A DNA stretch of 64,000 bases from Agrostemma githago (taxonomy: Eukaryota > Streptophyta > Magnoliopsida > Caryophyllales > Caryophyllaceae). The notes under the pieces are model-generated. The model did no database searches. It was not told the origin of the DNA and was given only the letters and a program-made list of their open reading frames with translations. The position numbers and the translations under genes were made by a program. The stretch is from positions 35,535,577-35,599,576 of the forward strand of contig OY288254.1 in assembly GCA_958450325.1 (NCBI GenBank), given 5' to 3'. Below are positions 44,702 through 56,353 of the stretch, in pieces; position 1 is the first letter of the stretch; the number at the start of each line of letters is the position of its first letter.

Positions 44702-45826
44702 CTATGGGTAGTATTGTTTGAGTTGATCCATGTTGGTTGGGGTTGAGAATTCTTGATTGTCTAGGTCGGTGAGGATTACTACGCCACCGGAGAGTATTTT
44801 CTTGGCGAGGTAAGAGCCTGCCCAGTTTGGTTTGAATTTCCCTCTAGGGTCGACGGGAAGGGGTGCTCTAATGGATTTGATCACTAAATCTCCCTCGTGT
44901 ATGTTTCGGGATTTCACTCGCTTATTAAAGGCTCGTTGGATGCGTTGTTGGTAGGCTTGTACGTTGGATAAGGCATGTATTCTACGCTCGTCCAGGAGTA
45001 CTAGCTTGTCATACCGTTTTAGGTTCCATTCCTCTTCGGGAATACCGCTCTCGGTTAATATCCTTAGTGACGGTATTTCTACCTCTACGGGTTGTATTGC
45101 TTCGGAACCGTAGGTTAGGTAATATGGTGTGGCTACAGTGGGTGTTCTGTAAGATGTTCGGTATCCCCATAAGACGAAGGGTATCTTGTTTGGCCAATCC
45201 CGGTAATTGTCTATCATTTTCTTAAGGATTGTGGTTATGGTTTTGTTGGCTGCCTCTACGGCCCCGTTTGTTTGTGGTCTATAGAGTGATGACTTGTGTC
45301 TTTGGATTTTGTATTTGTCGAGTAGTTTCTGGGTGTCGGCCCTAAAGTGAGCCCCCTGGTCACTGATGATCTCGTGAGGTATGTCGTATCAGCAGATGAT
45401 GTTGTTTTGTAAGAACTTGACTACTTGTTTTGAGGTTAGCATGGTGTAAGAGGCGGCTTCTACCCATTTGGTGAAATAATCGACGGCTACTAGTATAAAA
45501 TAGTGTCCACCGGTCTCGGATGGGTGCACTTTTCCTATGATGTCTATTCCCCAAGTAGAGAAAGGTCAGGGTGTGGCCATTGTGTGTTGAGGATATGGAG
45601 TTAGGTATTGGACGTTGGCAAAGATTTGGCAATTGTGGCAGTGTCGGACATGACGTCGGCAGTCTGCCTCTAAGGTAATCCAGTAATAGTCCAGTCTCAT
45701 TATTTTTCGGGCTAGTAGGTGTGCACTCATATGGGGTCCGCACTCTCCGTCATGCACCTCTTCCATGACTCTCTCGGATTGGTTTTTGTTTATGCACCTA
45801 AGGAGGACTCCTTGTGGGGTTCGTTT
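44702..45826 (-). pseudogene. Integrase of the giant element
   Basis: The single frame runs from about 45826 to 44702 with stops. It shows the zinc segment (CGPHMSAHLLARKI, CHNCQIF), WGIDIIG, SDQGAHF-like and NGAVEAANKT residues of the catalytic core, and the C-terminal GKFKPNWAG with DLDNQEF. Stops are TGA at 45566-45568 (a tryptophan position) and TGA at 45389-45391 (a CGA position). It is very close in sequence to the integrase at 62016-63080, so the two elements are related. The three acidic residues are present. Confidence 0.88.
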
Positions 45827-46270
45827 CTATAGTAACCCTTGATTCAGGACGTAATGAGTTGCTTGTATTCGTAGGGCTCTTTTGTTCTTAGTGTTAGTGT
45901 TGGGCGGGTATGACCTATGGGTTTTAAAATCTAGGATCGCTTTGTACCAAGGTTCTTCGGAGGTGTCATCGGTTTCGAGGCTATGGATGTAGGCCGGTTG
46001 TTCACTTCTTTCTATGCAAATGTGCATAGAGAAGAGGTGATCGGGATGTTTACTAGTGAGGCTAGTTTGGATAATGCGTCAGCGAATTGGTTTACCTCGC
46101 GGGGTATGTGTATGAAGTCGATTTCGGTGAATTCCCGGGATATTGTCTCCACTCTGGTTTGGTATGGGGTTAGGCTTTCGCTACAGACCTTTCAGTTTCC
46201 CGTGGCTTGGTTGACTACTAAGGATGAATCTCCGTGTACTCTAAGTTTTTTTTTTCACTCCTAGAGGCAC
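45827..46270 (-). pseudogene. Second RNase H (C-terminal part) of the giant element
   Basis: Minus-strand residues HGDSSLVVNQA, then VNQFADALSKLAS and CIERSEQPAYI are the end of the plant-type RNase H and its linker to integrase. The N-terminal DG box is degraded near 46320. Upstream there is no RNase H of the usual kind, no reverse transcriptase and no protease: gag follows within 500 bp. Confidence 0.75.
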
Positions 46271-46747
46271 GACCGCTTTTAGAGCTGTTAGGCAGGCCTT
46301 GTACAGGGTTGCGTCGGGGGAAGTTCAGTTGGATGAAGGTCCGGTTGTCGCAGGTTTATTGTTGTTTGGGTGATGGGGTCAACGATGGGTTAAGTCCAGG
46401 GTTGTTGTTTCTGATTTAGGGGGAGGCTGAGTGGGTCGTTCGTTGTAGCCCTTGCATTTTAGTTAGTTGTTAACGATAATTGGCGCAAAGTCGAGTTCTT
46501 AAGCGTTATAAGTAAACTGTTGAAAGAAGATTGAGCGATTGTCGAGGCATGTTTGTAAAAAAAAGAAAGTCGTTTTATTGATAATAATAGATGGCGGGCT
46601 AGATGTCCGCGGTTTGTTTCTTTGGGGGAGGTGGAGGACATGTCCCTACTCACCTCCCTAGACTCGATAAAGAAAAAAAAAACATTTATTATTACTTTAG
46701 TCTAGACCCTAGAATGAACTAGACTCTGACTCGGTCCGGTCATGCCT
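46271..46747. other. Deletion junction between RNase H and gag
   Basis: Degraded sequence with A-rich parts at 46558-46566 and 46669-46683. I see no pol motif here; reverse transcriptase should lie between the flanking genes and does not. Confidence 0.5.
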
Positions 46748-49700
46748 TTAGGCATCGAGGCTTCCCCCAGGGAATAACACCTTGATGGTGCCGCTGGTCT
46801 TGATCACTACCACAGACGTGGTTGTTTCGTTGTTAGCCCTATTGTTAACGGGCTGTGGCGTCTGCTTCGTTACTAGGGGGAAGGTTCCGACATCCACCAA
46901 GTCCTGGATATCGTGTTTGAGGCGATCACTGATAAACGTTATTTTAGTTATTATTTTACCCACATTTATTTGCTTATTCGGGTCGATTTTGTGTGCTTAA
47001 TCGTTATTATAGCTCATTATAGGATAATAGGTGTTAATTAGTCGTTTTAGTAATAATTATCGTAATAATGTTATATTTCGAGATATGGGTACTGCTTTTT
47101 GTTGATTTGATTTTGTAGGATTTGGAGAGGGAATTAGCGCGAAGAGACGGGTCAAAGTCGAGTCAAGAAGCAAAACGAAACGAGACAGACTTGAGATGGG
47201 TCGAAAACGGAATAGTAAAGAAAGGAATGAAAAGGTCAAATTGAAGTTGACCGCTTCTCTAATTTCTTGCAATCACAATAATCAGCCCATTTCACTCCTT
47301 AATCCTCAATCCACCATCAACAGCTAATCATCCTCCATCACCAAAATTAATCAACTCACAATCATCATCATCATTCAAACCTCCATTATCATGCTCTCAG
47401 CACAACCATCCATTCCACCACCTGTTTCCTCTCCTACCACCTCCATCATACTCCTTCCACCATTGTCGGCCAGAACTGTCGAGCTCCGACCAGGTCCCAC
47501 CAGCTCGACCTGAGCTCCGGCATTAAGCCCACAATCTCAGGCGGAGCTCTACGACCACGACACCTCCAGCCGCACCACCGTCATCAACCTACAGCAGCTC
47601 CGTCGTGCGCCGAGCTCCGGCCAGCCCATTTCCGTCCTCCATAGTGCGACGAGGCTCCGCCCTCCTATGATTCGAGCCCTGCGTGCGCCTACTCCGTCAA
47701 CAGTTCAGCACCGGCGAGACCCACTCCACCGTTCATTCCTCACCGAACCAACTCCGGCCCAGCTCCACCGAGCACCACCTTCCTCGCGCCACTCTGCTCC
47801 ATCTCGACCCAGCTCCGACCAACTCCGCCGTGCTCAGCCACGTACCTCTCTTCTCCGGTAAAGCTCCACCGGCGTCGCATTAGCAGTGTCCATGACCCAT
47901 TTCCAAGACTAAATTAAGTCGAGCATTTGAGTGATTCAACTTGGGTCTGTTTAATTGATTGAAGACTAGTATAGACCCTGTGCAATGAACGATATTTATA
48001 ATATGTTTATCTTATAAAATATTTCATTTAATATTTAAAATAAAAAATTTATTATTTTATTTTTACTATTTATTGATTGTATACTTTAAAAATAGGAAAA
48101 TATTTTTTAAATCGTAAAACTAATCAAAATATTTGAGTAATGTCTTGAAATGTACGGAATATTAAATAATGTGTAATTAATGAAAAATATTGTTTATATT
48201 TTTTATATACTTGGTTTATGTCATCTCACTTTTCGAGATATCCACTTCTTTCTTTAACATACCGTAAAATACATAAATATTTATCAAAAATTGTATAAAA
48301 ATATGATTTTTGAATATGATCAGAAAGATATAAAATAATAATCGTAACTATTTTATATTCTATGTAAAATATTGTACGGGATAGTGCAATCTACTATTAC
48401 AAAAATAATGCAAATATTTGGTTAAAACGGAATACAATATGTTTATACTTTTTAAAAAAAATTGATCATACATTCCATAGTAAAAATTGTATGTGACACA
48501 CATGAGGTCAAGGGTTCGATTTGCACATAACTCATTTGATCTATTTTTTTAATTTTTGTTGGTGGATAGCTTTAGGCGGGAAAATACATGAGTTGAGTTA
48601 TTTGGTATGGGAAAATACATGAGTTGAATTATTTGGTATATTGAGTTGAGTTATTTGGTATGATCAGCATCTTCCAGTATTTAAGTATTTAAGATAAATA
48701 ATCATAACTATTTTATATTCTATGTAAAATATTGTACGGGATAATGCAATCTCCTATTAACAAAAATAATGCAACTATTTGGTTAAAACGGAATACAATA
48801 TGTTTATACTTTTTTCGAAAAAATTGATGGTACATTCCATATTAAATATTGTATGTGATATATTCCATTTAAAACATGTGATTTTCGTAATCAATGTAAT
48901 TAATCAGATTTCCTTAATTACATATTTTCTGTGGTGTATAGTTTTATATGTGATGTAGTGACATTTATATCAGTAAGATGTTAGAGTGTAGTTGGAGAGG
49001 AGAAGGGTCACATACATATGTGAGTTGTGTTATTTGGTTAGTGGAAAGGGAGATTGGGAATGGAGTGAAAAGACTGACTTTGTGTTATTTGGTTAGTGGA
49101 AAGGGGGATTGGGAATGGAGTGAAAAGACTGACTTACCATTCATTTAGGCGGGAAAATATGTGAGTTGTATTATTTGGTTAGTGGAAAGGGGATTGGGAA
49201 TGAAGTGAAAAGACTGACTTACCCTTCACTTAATAGGGGCTGCGTTTTGTTTGCAAGGGGAGTTCGTTTCATTTGGGGCTGATTTTTGGACAAGAGACTA
49301 TAAAAGGGGTTGAAAGTTTGAAACCCTTCAATTGAAAGGAGGAGGCCGCACAACGTAGAGGGCAGTAGGCTTAAGACTTCTATTTTATTTTCCTCTCTTA
49401 ATTTTTTATCATTTTGTCATTAGTTTAATTCTAGTGTATTAGGTTGATTTTAGTTTAATTAGATGGGTTAATATTCTACTATATTTTCTCCATCATCTAT
49501 GCAATTCTCCTTCAAGTTGGTACAATTTCTTTACTCTTTCTTTTTTATTAAAATTTGCATCTTTATTACTTATTAGTGTTTATTATTATGATTAGAGTAA
49601 TGGATAATTTAATTAGTTTAATTTTAATCATGTTCGAGTAGTTAATTTCTAGGGTCGAGGAAGACTCGGTTTGTCTCGATTGTGGGTTTTGTTGTGGGTT

Positions 49701-50639
49701 TATTATCTTGTCTATTGTTGTTGGTGTTCTCCATTGATTGTGATTTTTGTATAATTTACTTTTCTTGGCTGCGATAGGTGAATTATATTTCGTCGAGCTT
49801 TTTTTGGGGTGGGTCGACCTAGTAATAAGTGCGAAAGCCCGTTATTAGGACCGTCCCGGGTAGATAGAGACTCGAGAGAGACCCTTTATCTCCCCAATTA
49901 CTTACCGTAATCGACTCGTTTGTGAACTCCGATAATTCTCTTGAGACTAACTCGTTGACCTTGACCCTAGTCCATTTTATCGTATTTATCTCATTTGTTT
50001 GTTTGATTAGTTTAGCTCGCTAGTTTAGAACCCTCCTCCGACCATAACATATCTTTTCTCTCGACTAATACCTTACTAGACCGAGACATTTACTTTAGCT
50101 AGACCGTCCCTGAGTAATTCGACCCGACTTACCCTCGACTACCCAAGTTTAGGATAGTTGGTTTTTACTTTAATCGACCGGGATTCACGACAAATCCCCT
50201 ACCGTCAATCACAGTCCTCAGTATCGTGTCCCCTCCACTGGTGATAGAGGCAATAGGCGCTGGGATCCCAATCCGCCCCTCAGGATCCACGATGTGGATC
50301 TGGGGTAGGGACGAGCTGGGATAGCTGCCAGTCCTCGTTGGCAATTCTAAGGGCCTCGGCATAAGTCATGCCTAGGTCTGTAAGGCTTCTAAAGGGACGA
50401 CCTCCAAGGGCTGGGACGAACCTGGCCGGCCCTAGTCTCATCTTTTCTCTAGGTATGACAGGTTTCTCTTCTTCCTCCTCCCCAGGGGTTTTTTGGGTCC
50501 CATTGACCTTGTCCACCAGCTTGTCGAGCTGAAGCAGGATGCTGTTACGGGTGTCGTTTATCTGGGCCAGGTTATTTTGAAGTTCCTTAACAAGCCCTAA
50601 CATTGCGTTGAGCGGTTCGATGTTGTTGCTGGCAGACAT
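46748..50639 (-). pseudogene. Short gag of the giant element, split by a solo LTR
   Basis: The start is ATG 50639 (MSASNNIEPLNAM). The first 119 codons have a coiled N-terminal part and ARFVPALGGRPF. TGA at 50280-50282 sits at a probable CGA. The frame continues to CLYHQWRGHD, where the solo LTR (46930-50207) interrupts a zinc knuckle. Beyond the insertion the same frame goes on with RLKHDIQDLVD and ends at 46748. Without the insertion the protein would be about 202 residues and would lack the capsid core seen in the other Tat gag. Whether the short form is native to a non-autonomous family or a deletion is open. Confidence 0.72.
46930..50207 (+). mobile_element. Solo LTR, Athila-like, 3.3 kb
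   Basis: Starts TGATAAACG and ends CCGTCA, flanked by the perfect target duplication ATCAC (46925-46929 and 50208-50212). A + strand TATAAAA is at 49299-49305. Inside are a C-rich CCG region (47450-47880), two copies of an about 170-bp block (48310-48480 and 48690-48850), and three copies of a block with ttatttggttagtggaaaggg (49027, 49082, 49170). No coding sequence and no second LTR are present, so it arose by LTR-LTR recombination. The lineage call rests on size and general look only. Confidence 0.85.
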
Positions 50640-52156
50640 TTCTGGATCAGCGAAACAGGGCTAAAGGTGAGGATGGATTGACCAGATGTTTTAGGGACTT
50701 GAGGAATGCTCCTATCCGAGCGACGCGGAAGTGAGTCCCTTGACCCGCGTGTGCATGCGGACACTGATTTAGGGACTCAGATGCTTTAGACTCTTGGTGT
50801 ATTCGGCGAAACGCCTAATGAATTTTAGATCTCTGTCACGAGATGATTTCACACAAGCCTCGGAGGTGAGGCTTAAATAGGACTTTTTGAAATGAGACGA
50901 CCCAAGTAAGACCTCGAGTAGAGGCGATCTTGGTCACTAACATAGACAGTTAAACACACGGTTGTACGACGTAAGGAATTGATCGCGATCCCGGCTCAGG
51001 ATCAAAGAATTTTGATATTTTTTCAAAAAGACTGATACTCGCAGAGGAAAGTCTCTTTTTTTTTGAAAGACGATTTTGTAAAATTAGGGTGACGATGGCT
51101 TAGTAACATCGTTGGTGATGCGAAATGTGCGTTGCTATGTGTGTGTCGGGAATCCGACGATAGCAAAAGTGTAAACGTTTTCTCTTCCCTTTTTTTTTGA
51201 AATGAACACGGTCATTAGGGGGACCGGTTTTGAAAATAATGAAGTGACATTTTTATCGAGACTGCTATTAATTAGCTAGTTCGATAGCGGATGTGTGTGG
51301 TGCTTTAGAGGTGTGACTAAATCCTTGTCAAGGGTTTAGGTAGTGAATAGATTTTTTTTTAGAAAAATTGCTTTTTCTTTAAAACGAGTGATCCACGTTT
51401 GTCGGTTGCAATAAATAGCATTTGACAGTGGATGGCGGTGTGTTGTAAAAAATGTTTCGAGAATGTAACTGTTTTGGATTCCTTGACTTCATTAATTGAA
51501 GCCTTTAGTTGTGTTAACGGTATGTGTGTAAAGAAACTTCTTCCTCTTTCTTTGAAAATAAAATGTAACCGTTTGGTTTGCCATGACGACGACATTTGAT
51601 TTTTTTTATCTTTTTTTAGAAATCGTGACTTGACCGGAGTATCGATGTTTTAAGAGGTTGTTCTGAAAAGATGAGATATTTTCGAAAACGGAGTTGGGTG
51701 TGGTTGAATATATTGGCGTGGTTGAATCCGGATTTTTAATATTTTATTTGGGTTGGATTGTTCAAACACGCTACACATAACTAGGAATGCATACACTCAT
51801 GCAGGATGCAGACACGGGTAGGTTAGGCTAGGCTACCGCCCACGAATAGTCTTTACTTAGGCATTGACAATGATCTGGGGAAACGAGTGTCATACCGTCC
51901 GTTCAGAACTATCAGCTTATTATTCCCGCGGAGTACGCGTTAGGCGGCCGGAGCATCAATCGAGGATCTCTCCGCGTGTCCCTAAAGATCTTATAGCGGA
52001 GAGGTCGATTGGTCCTGATATCGGTCAGGGTGGGCTTTTTAGGGCCAAAACTTGTAGTGACCACAACTAGGAACTAAGAGATGAGCTTCACCGACCTCGT
52101 TCAAGTTACACCACCGCTCGAAACTTGTTTCCAATTCCTCAGCGGAGTCGCCAAAC
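50640..52156 (-). other. Leader of the giant element with primer site
   Basis: Non-coding. The minus strand reads TTTGGCGACTCCGCTGAGGA at 52135-52154, two bases inside the LTR. This fits the tRNA-Arg-type primer site known in Tat/Ogre elements. The rest holds T-rich runs and scattered short open frames without recognisable motifs. Confidence 0.75.
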
Positions 52157-54336
52157 TATGGACGTCCGTCCGCACCGCCCGGCGCCCCGCGCGCGTCCGC
52201 GCGGGACCGACCCGATTTTTCAACGTGTGGCGGCGGCCACCCACGCGGACCCCTCCCTGCACGGGGGCCGGTCCGATATCGCGTACAGGGCGAAGTGTCG
52301 GACCTCGATTTGGATGACGATCCGAACATGTACTAGACGGGTGTGGGCACCCGTGTTTCCGTTTGGGAATCGATCGAGTCGTGGTTGTAAATGTTTAAAG
52401 GCTGTTTTGTTTGGTAAGGCGACCTTTTTGGTGAACTGAAGTTGTTGCCGATTTGTGGAGTCGCCACCGAGTCAATTATGGGGACTCGGAAACCGTTCAA
52501 GTCAACTTTGATCCCTTACCGGCTCAAAGTTGAGTGGAACGGGACCTAAAGATAAAGACTTGTACCCTTAAGCACTCCATGCCTGGAATGACTCTCATTG
52601 CCAATGGTTTCGGACAAGCGGAAACCGTCGATTCTGAGTAAGGGGTGAGGGTACGTATTGGAAAGCCAACATCCGATAGATGTCAACACCCAATCCCGCC
52701 CGCATTATAGCGGCCTCTACTAATCAATCGGTGGGCTGATATCCTAGTCCTTTTGTTGTGGTGGAAGTACTGTAACATCCGTTGTTTTAACCCTAAGCAT
52801 TTTGCTATGTCGGTTGTTTAAGGTTAAGTAACTTTTGTCGTCAAATTAGTTGTGTTTACATTCTTTGCATGCGATTTCACGTGACAAGCAGGCCATGAAA
52901 AGATGCACGTAGGAGAGTAGAGAGTACTAGTATTATACGTATTAGCAAATCAGTTTTAACGTGATAATACAGATATTAGTCATTCTCGTGGTATACCTTA
53001 CCTGGTATTCTGCTTAAGATACGTCGGTTCGGGATTAATAGAAATGCATCGAACCCAATAAGGCGAGCACCGGGACTAATACGGAACCCGACCATCACTT
53101 TGCTTAATTTTAGTTGATTTACGTTTTGAATTCCGTGTTAGGTGATTTAGCATGCGATTATATGGTCATAAACGCAATAAATCATACGAAAAACTGTAAA
53201 TGCGAATGTAAGTAAATCACTTAGCGAGGAGTTGCACCCTCGGAGTATACACTAAACAGGACACGATGCATAGATAGTTTGAGATCGGATCTCGGAATTA
53301 CTCGGGTCTATTTAGTGTGTTTTAATGTTTGCGGTTGAAGTTGGGATGTTACGTACTTTAGTAGATGTTTGTGGGCCTAGTGCCCACATCTAGTGTTGTC
53401 GTAGTGCATAATAATAGAAAGTGCGAGTATGGAAAGTTTTGTTTAGATGGCAACCTAGTGACTATACGACTTCGACAGGCGGATCCTCTTAGCTTGACCA
53501 GTTATTCCGACAGAGTTTCGTTACCGTTTGACCTTCCCGCGGCTATTCCGGCAGAGCTTCGTTGCTAAAGACTAGTTCTGTGGCTAATCCGACAGAACCT
53601 GGGTACTAGTTTTGAGCTAGTCGATCACAGGCACCTCCGTATCGTGTGGGGTGCTCGAAGGTGAGGAGTAGTGTCGATATCGCTTTTATTATTGGAACTT
53701 CGATCGAGTGGATCGTTTGCCTCTGGTGTCGGAGTGCGAGCCCTTAGCGAGAGTTTAGAGGGGGAAGAGAATTGAATGTTGTATTGTGTTTTGAAATGAG
53801 GGCGTAAAGGGGGGTATTTATAGGTGTTTTCTGCCCTCGTCGCCCATATAGGCTCTCGAGCTGGGGCGTACTAAGACTCAGGCGCCTGGGTCTGGGCGTT
53901 GGGAGACCCAGGCGCGTCAGGTGGTGCGATTGGAGTTCTGAGGATACGGTTTTGATACTTTCCAAAACGGAGAGGGAGAAGTGTGATATGATTCTTGGGG
54001 ATTAATTTTACCCCGGGTTTGACCTAGCGCCGTTGGTTTAGTAGGTCTCGGGTGTTCATCCCGAGGTTTGCTTGGCGCAGTGTTGACTCGATTCGAGTTT
54101 CGGGACCGACTCGGCGTCCCGGTGTCAGAATTGACTCTAATTAGTGTTTATGCGATCGTAACGACACGACTAAGGCTGCCATCATGTTAGTTTAATTTTC
54201 CCGAATAATTTATTTGATCCGTTTTATAGAAAAACTATCTAAAACACCGCGAACCCGCGTCGCGTTGCAGTCCTATCGTCATCGGGTGTTTGTTGGGCGC
54301 CTCTGCAGCCACCAGGTCCAAATATGGGTGTCTACA
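52157..54336 (-). repeat. 5' LTR (element sense) of the giant element
   Basis: Partner of 29113-31280. Its first two bases are TA where the other copy has TG, a point change at the terminus. TATA is at 53815-53822 (minus). Confidence 0.92.
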
Positions 54337-54398
54337 CAAACCTGCTTGGAATAAGAGTAGGAAAAGAAGAGTTGACTGTGTTACTCATGATCAGCTTG
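54337..54398 (-). pseudogene. Upstream piece of the split LINE (zf-RVT)
   Basis: The minus strand reads QADHE, a stop, then HSQLFFSYSYSKQVW, the HLFF...YS..VW pattern of the LINE zf-RVT region. With one copy of CAAAC it joins the frame at 29112. It is cut at 54398 by the start of another LTR. Confidence 0.72.
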
Positions 54399-55063
54399 TG
54401 TGGACGCTGCCACCGTCTCACCGCGCGCACCCGCGCGGACCGTCCGGACGCTCGTAGTCCCATGGCCGATCCGATCTCGCGTTCGGGGCGAAGTGTCGGA
54501 CCTCGATTTGGTTGACGATTTGAATTGTACTAGATATATGTATGAGGGCATCTATGTTTCCGTTGAATCGATCGAGATGTGATAGGCCGATATGTTTTGT
54601 CTGATGACCTTTTTAGTGAACCGAATTCATTGTCGATTTGTGGAGTCTCTACCGAGTAATTTTGGGATACTCAGAAACCGTTCAAGTCAACTTTAATCCT
54701 TAGCCGGCTCAAAGATGAGTGACATGGGAGACTTGTACCCTTAAGCATTCCATGTCTAGAATGACTCTCATTGCCAATGGTTTCGGACATCCGGAAACGG
54801 TAGATTTTGAGTAAGGGGTGAGGGTACGCATTGGGAAGCCAATTTCCGATAGATGTCAACACCCAATCCCGCCCGCACATAGCGGCCTCTACTAATCAAT
54901 CGATGGGGTGATAACTTCATTTCAATTGTGGCGTAATTGCGATAACATTAATTGTTTTAACCCTTTGCCTTTGCTACATCGGTTGTTTAAGGACATGTAA
55001 GTTTGTCTTCGAAGTAAGTGCTCTTACATTCTTTGCATGTGATTTAACGTGACAAGCATATCT
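54399..55063 (-). repeat. Diverged partial LTR related to the giant element
   Basis: Starts TGTGGACGCTGCC and follows the giant-element LTR through tcggacctcgatttgg, gagtctctaccgag, gaatgactctcattgccaatgg and ttgcatgtgatttaacgtgacaagca. It then stops at the CACTA end. It is clearly older than the two LTRs of the giant element. Confidence 0.85.
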
Positions 55064-56353
55064 CACTACTACAAAACATCAAATAGACATGAGTCATTTT
55101 CACTAATAGACGTGGGTTTTGTGACCCATGTTAAGTTGAGTGACATCTATTGTCAAACACTTAGACATTATATCTCTCTAAAACATAGACATATGTTTTT
55201 CTAATAACCCATGTCTATTTTTATATTAGACATAGGTTTACAGAATTAACCATGTCTATAATAAAAATAGACATGGGTTTTTTGTACGCCCTATGTCTAT
55301 TTATAAATACAGACATGAGTTATTTGTTTGCCCTATGTTTATTGTCATAGTATAGACATGGGTTATTTTGTACGGCCTATGTCTATTGAACTGCTAAATT
55401 ACAAAAAAAAAAATTCGAAATAGGCGCGCCACTTTCACGTACATAAATAGTAAGTAATTAAATTTTACTAATAACAAAACAATTAATTACATCCACAAGA
55501 TATTATCTCTCTTCCTTCCACATTATAGAGATACTTAACTACTAAACAATTAATTCCAGCCACAAGGCGTTATCTCTCTTCCTTCCACACTATAGAGATA
55601 CTTAACTACAATTTTAAATTGGATACCCGATCAGGAAACATAATAAACATTCTAATAAAACGACTAGAATAATCAAGACACCGCTGCTCGTGATGTTTCT
55701 CTTAACCTTTCTCCGAACTATCTTCCGTCAATCAAACGAATATGCAAACTAAATCCAATTTAGTGACAAAAATAATCAGCACTATCACTGCATAATTAAA
55801 CTTAACAAGAATTTACACTAGAAAACTGTAGCTCGAGTTACCCCAAATTTGACGAACTTCTCAAAACAAAATTAAATTGAAAAAAATCAAAACACGAAAA
55901 CATAATTGAAAACTTGTAATGTATGAGCAGGAAGCTGAAATTCGCGCTTTCTGACCATGATAAATTGATAATCTTCAAAATTAAGCATCAAATTTAACCT
56001 AATTTTTGAGAATTAAACACAAAGAGAACGAAGAAGAGTAAAGGAAGAGATAATTGAATATTCAGACAGGAAGATGACTATTCATTCATTCACCTATATT
56101 TATATATTTCAGTTACTCCATATTTGCATATTTTCACTTTAAAGAAATTAAAATTCTTTAACATATGAGATACTTCGGAATATACATAAAATATTGTTAC
56201 ACGAACTCATTACCTTTGACCAATAAATAAGTTCATGACATACAGTTATATGGTTTTGATCGGCTCAAATCTAGGATCGGTCGTTAACGATTTATAGGGG
56301 ATCAAACAATATTTATATGGCTCGCAAATAATACAAAAAAAGAAAAATGTAGT
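55064..56353. mobile_element. CACTA-type transposon 5' end with subterminal motifs
   Basis: The terminus CACTACTACAAAA is followed within 330 bp by about thirteen copies of a tagacatgggtt-like motif in both orientations, such as aacccatgtctat. This is the usual layout of En/Spm (CACTA) ends, where transposase binds. A 67-bp tandem pair lies at 55478-55612. No transposase is seen, and the other terminus is not found in the window; LTR element B begins at about 56354 and may have interrupted it. Confidence 0.7.

Larger units (their letters stand above)
29113..54336 (-). mobile_element. 25.2-kb Tat/Ogre-like LTR element with nested insertions
   Basis: LTRs of 2168 and 2180 bp (29113-31280 and 52157-54336) are flanked by the perfect target duplication CAAAC (29108-29112 and 54337-54341). 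A primer site lies at 52135-52154 and a polypurine tract at 31281-31300, both giving minus orientation. Contents in element order: leader, short gag, second RNase H, integrase, then + strand genes 42527-44015 and 32952-41513, tandem arrays, 3' LTR. Protease and reverse transcriptase are absent, so the copy is non-autonomous. Nested inside are 35177-40566 and the solo LTR 46930-50207; without them the element would be about 16.5 kb. Confidence 0.9.
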
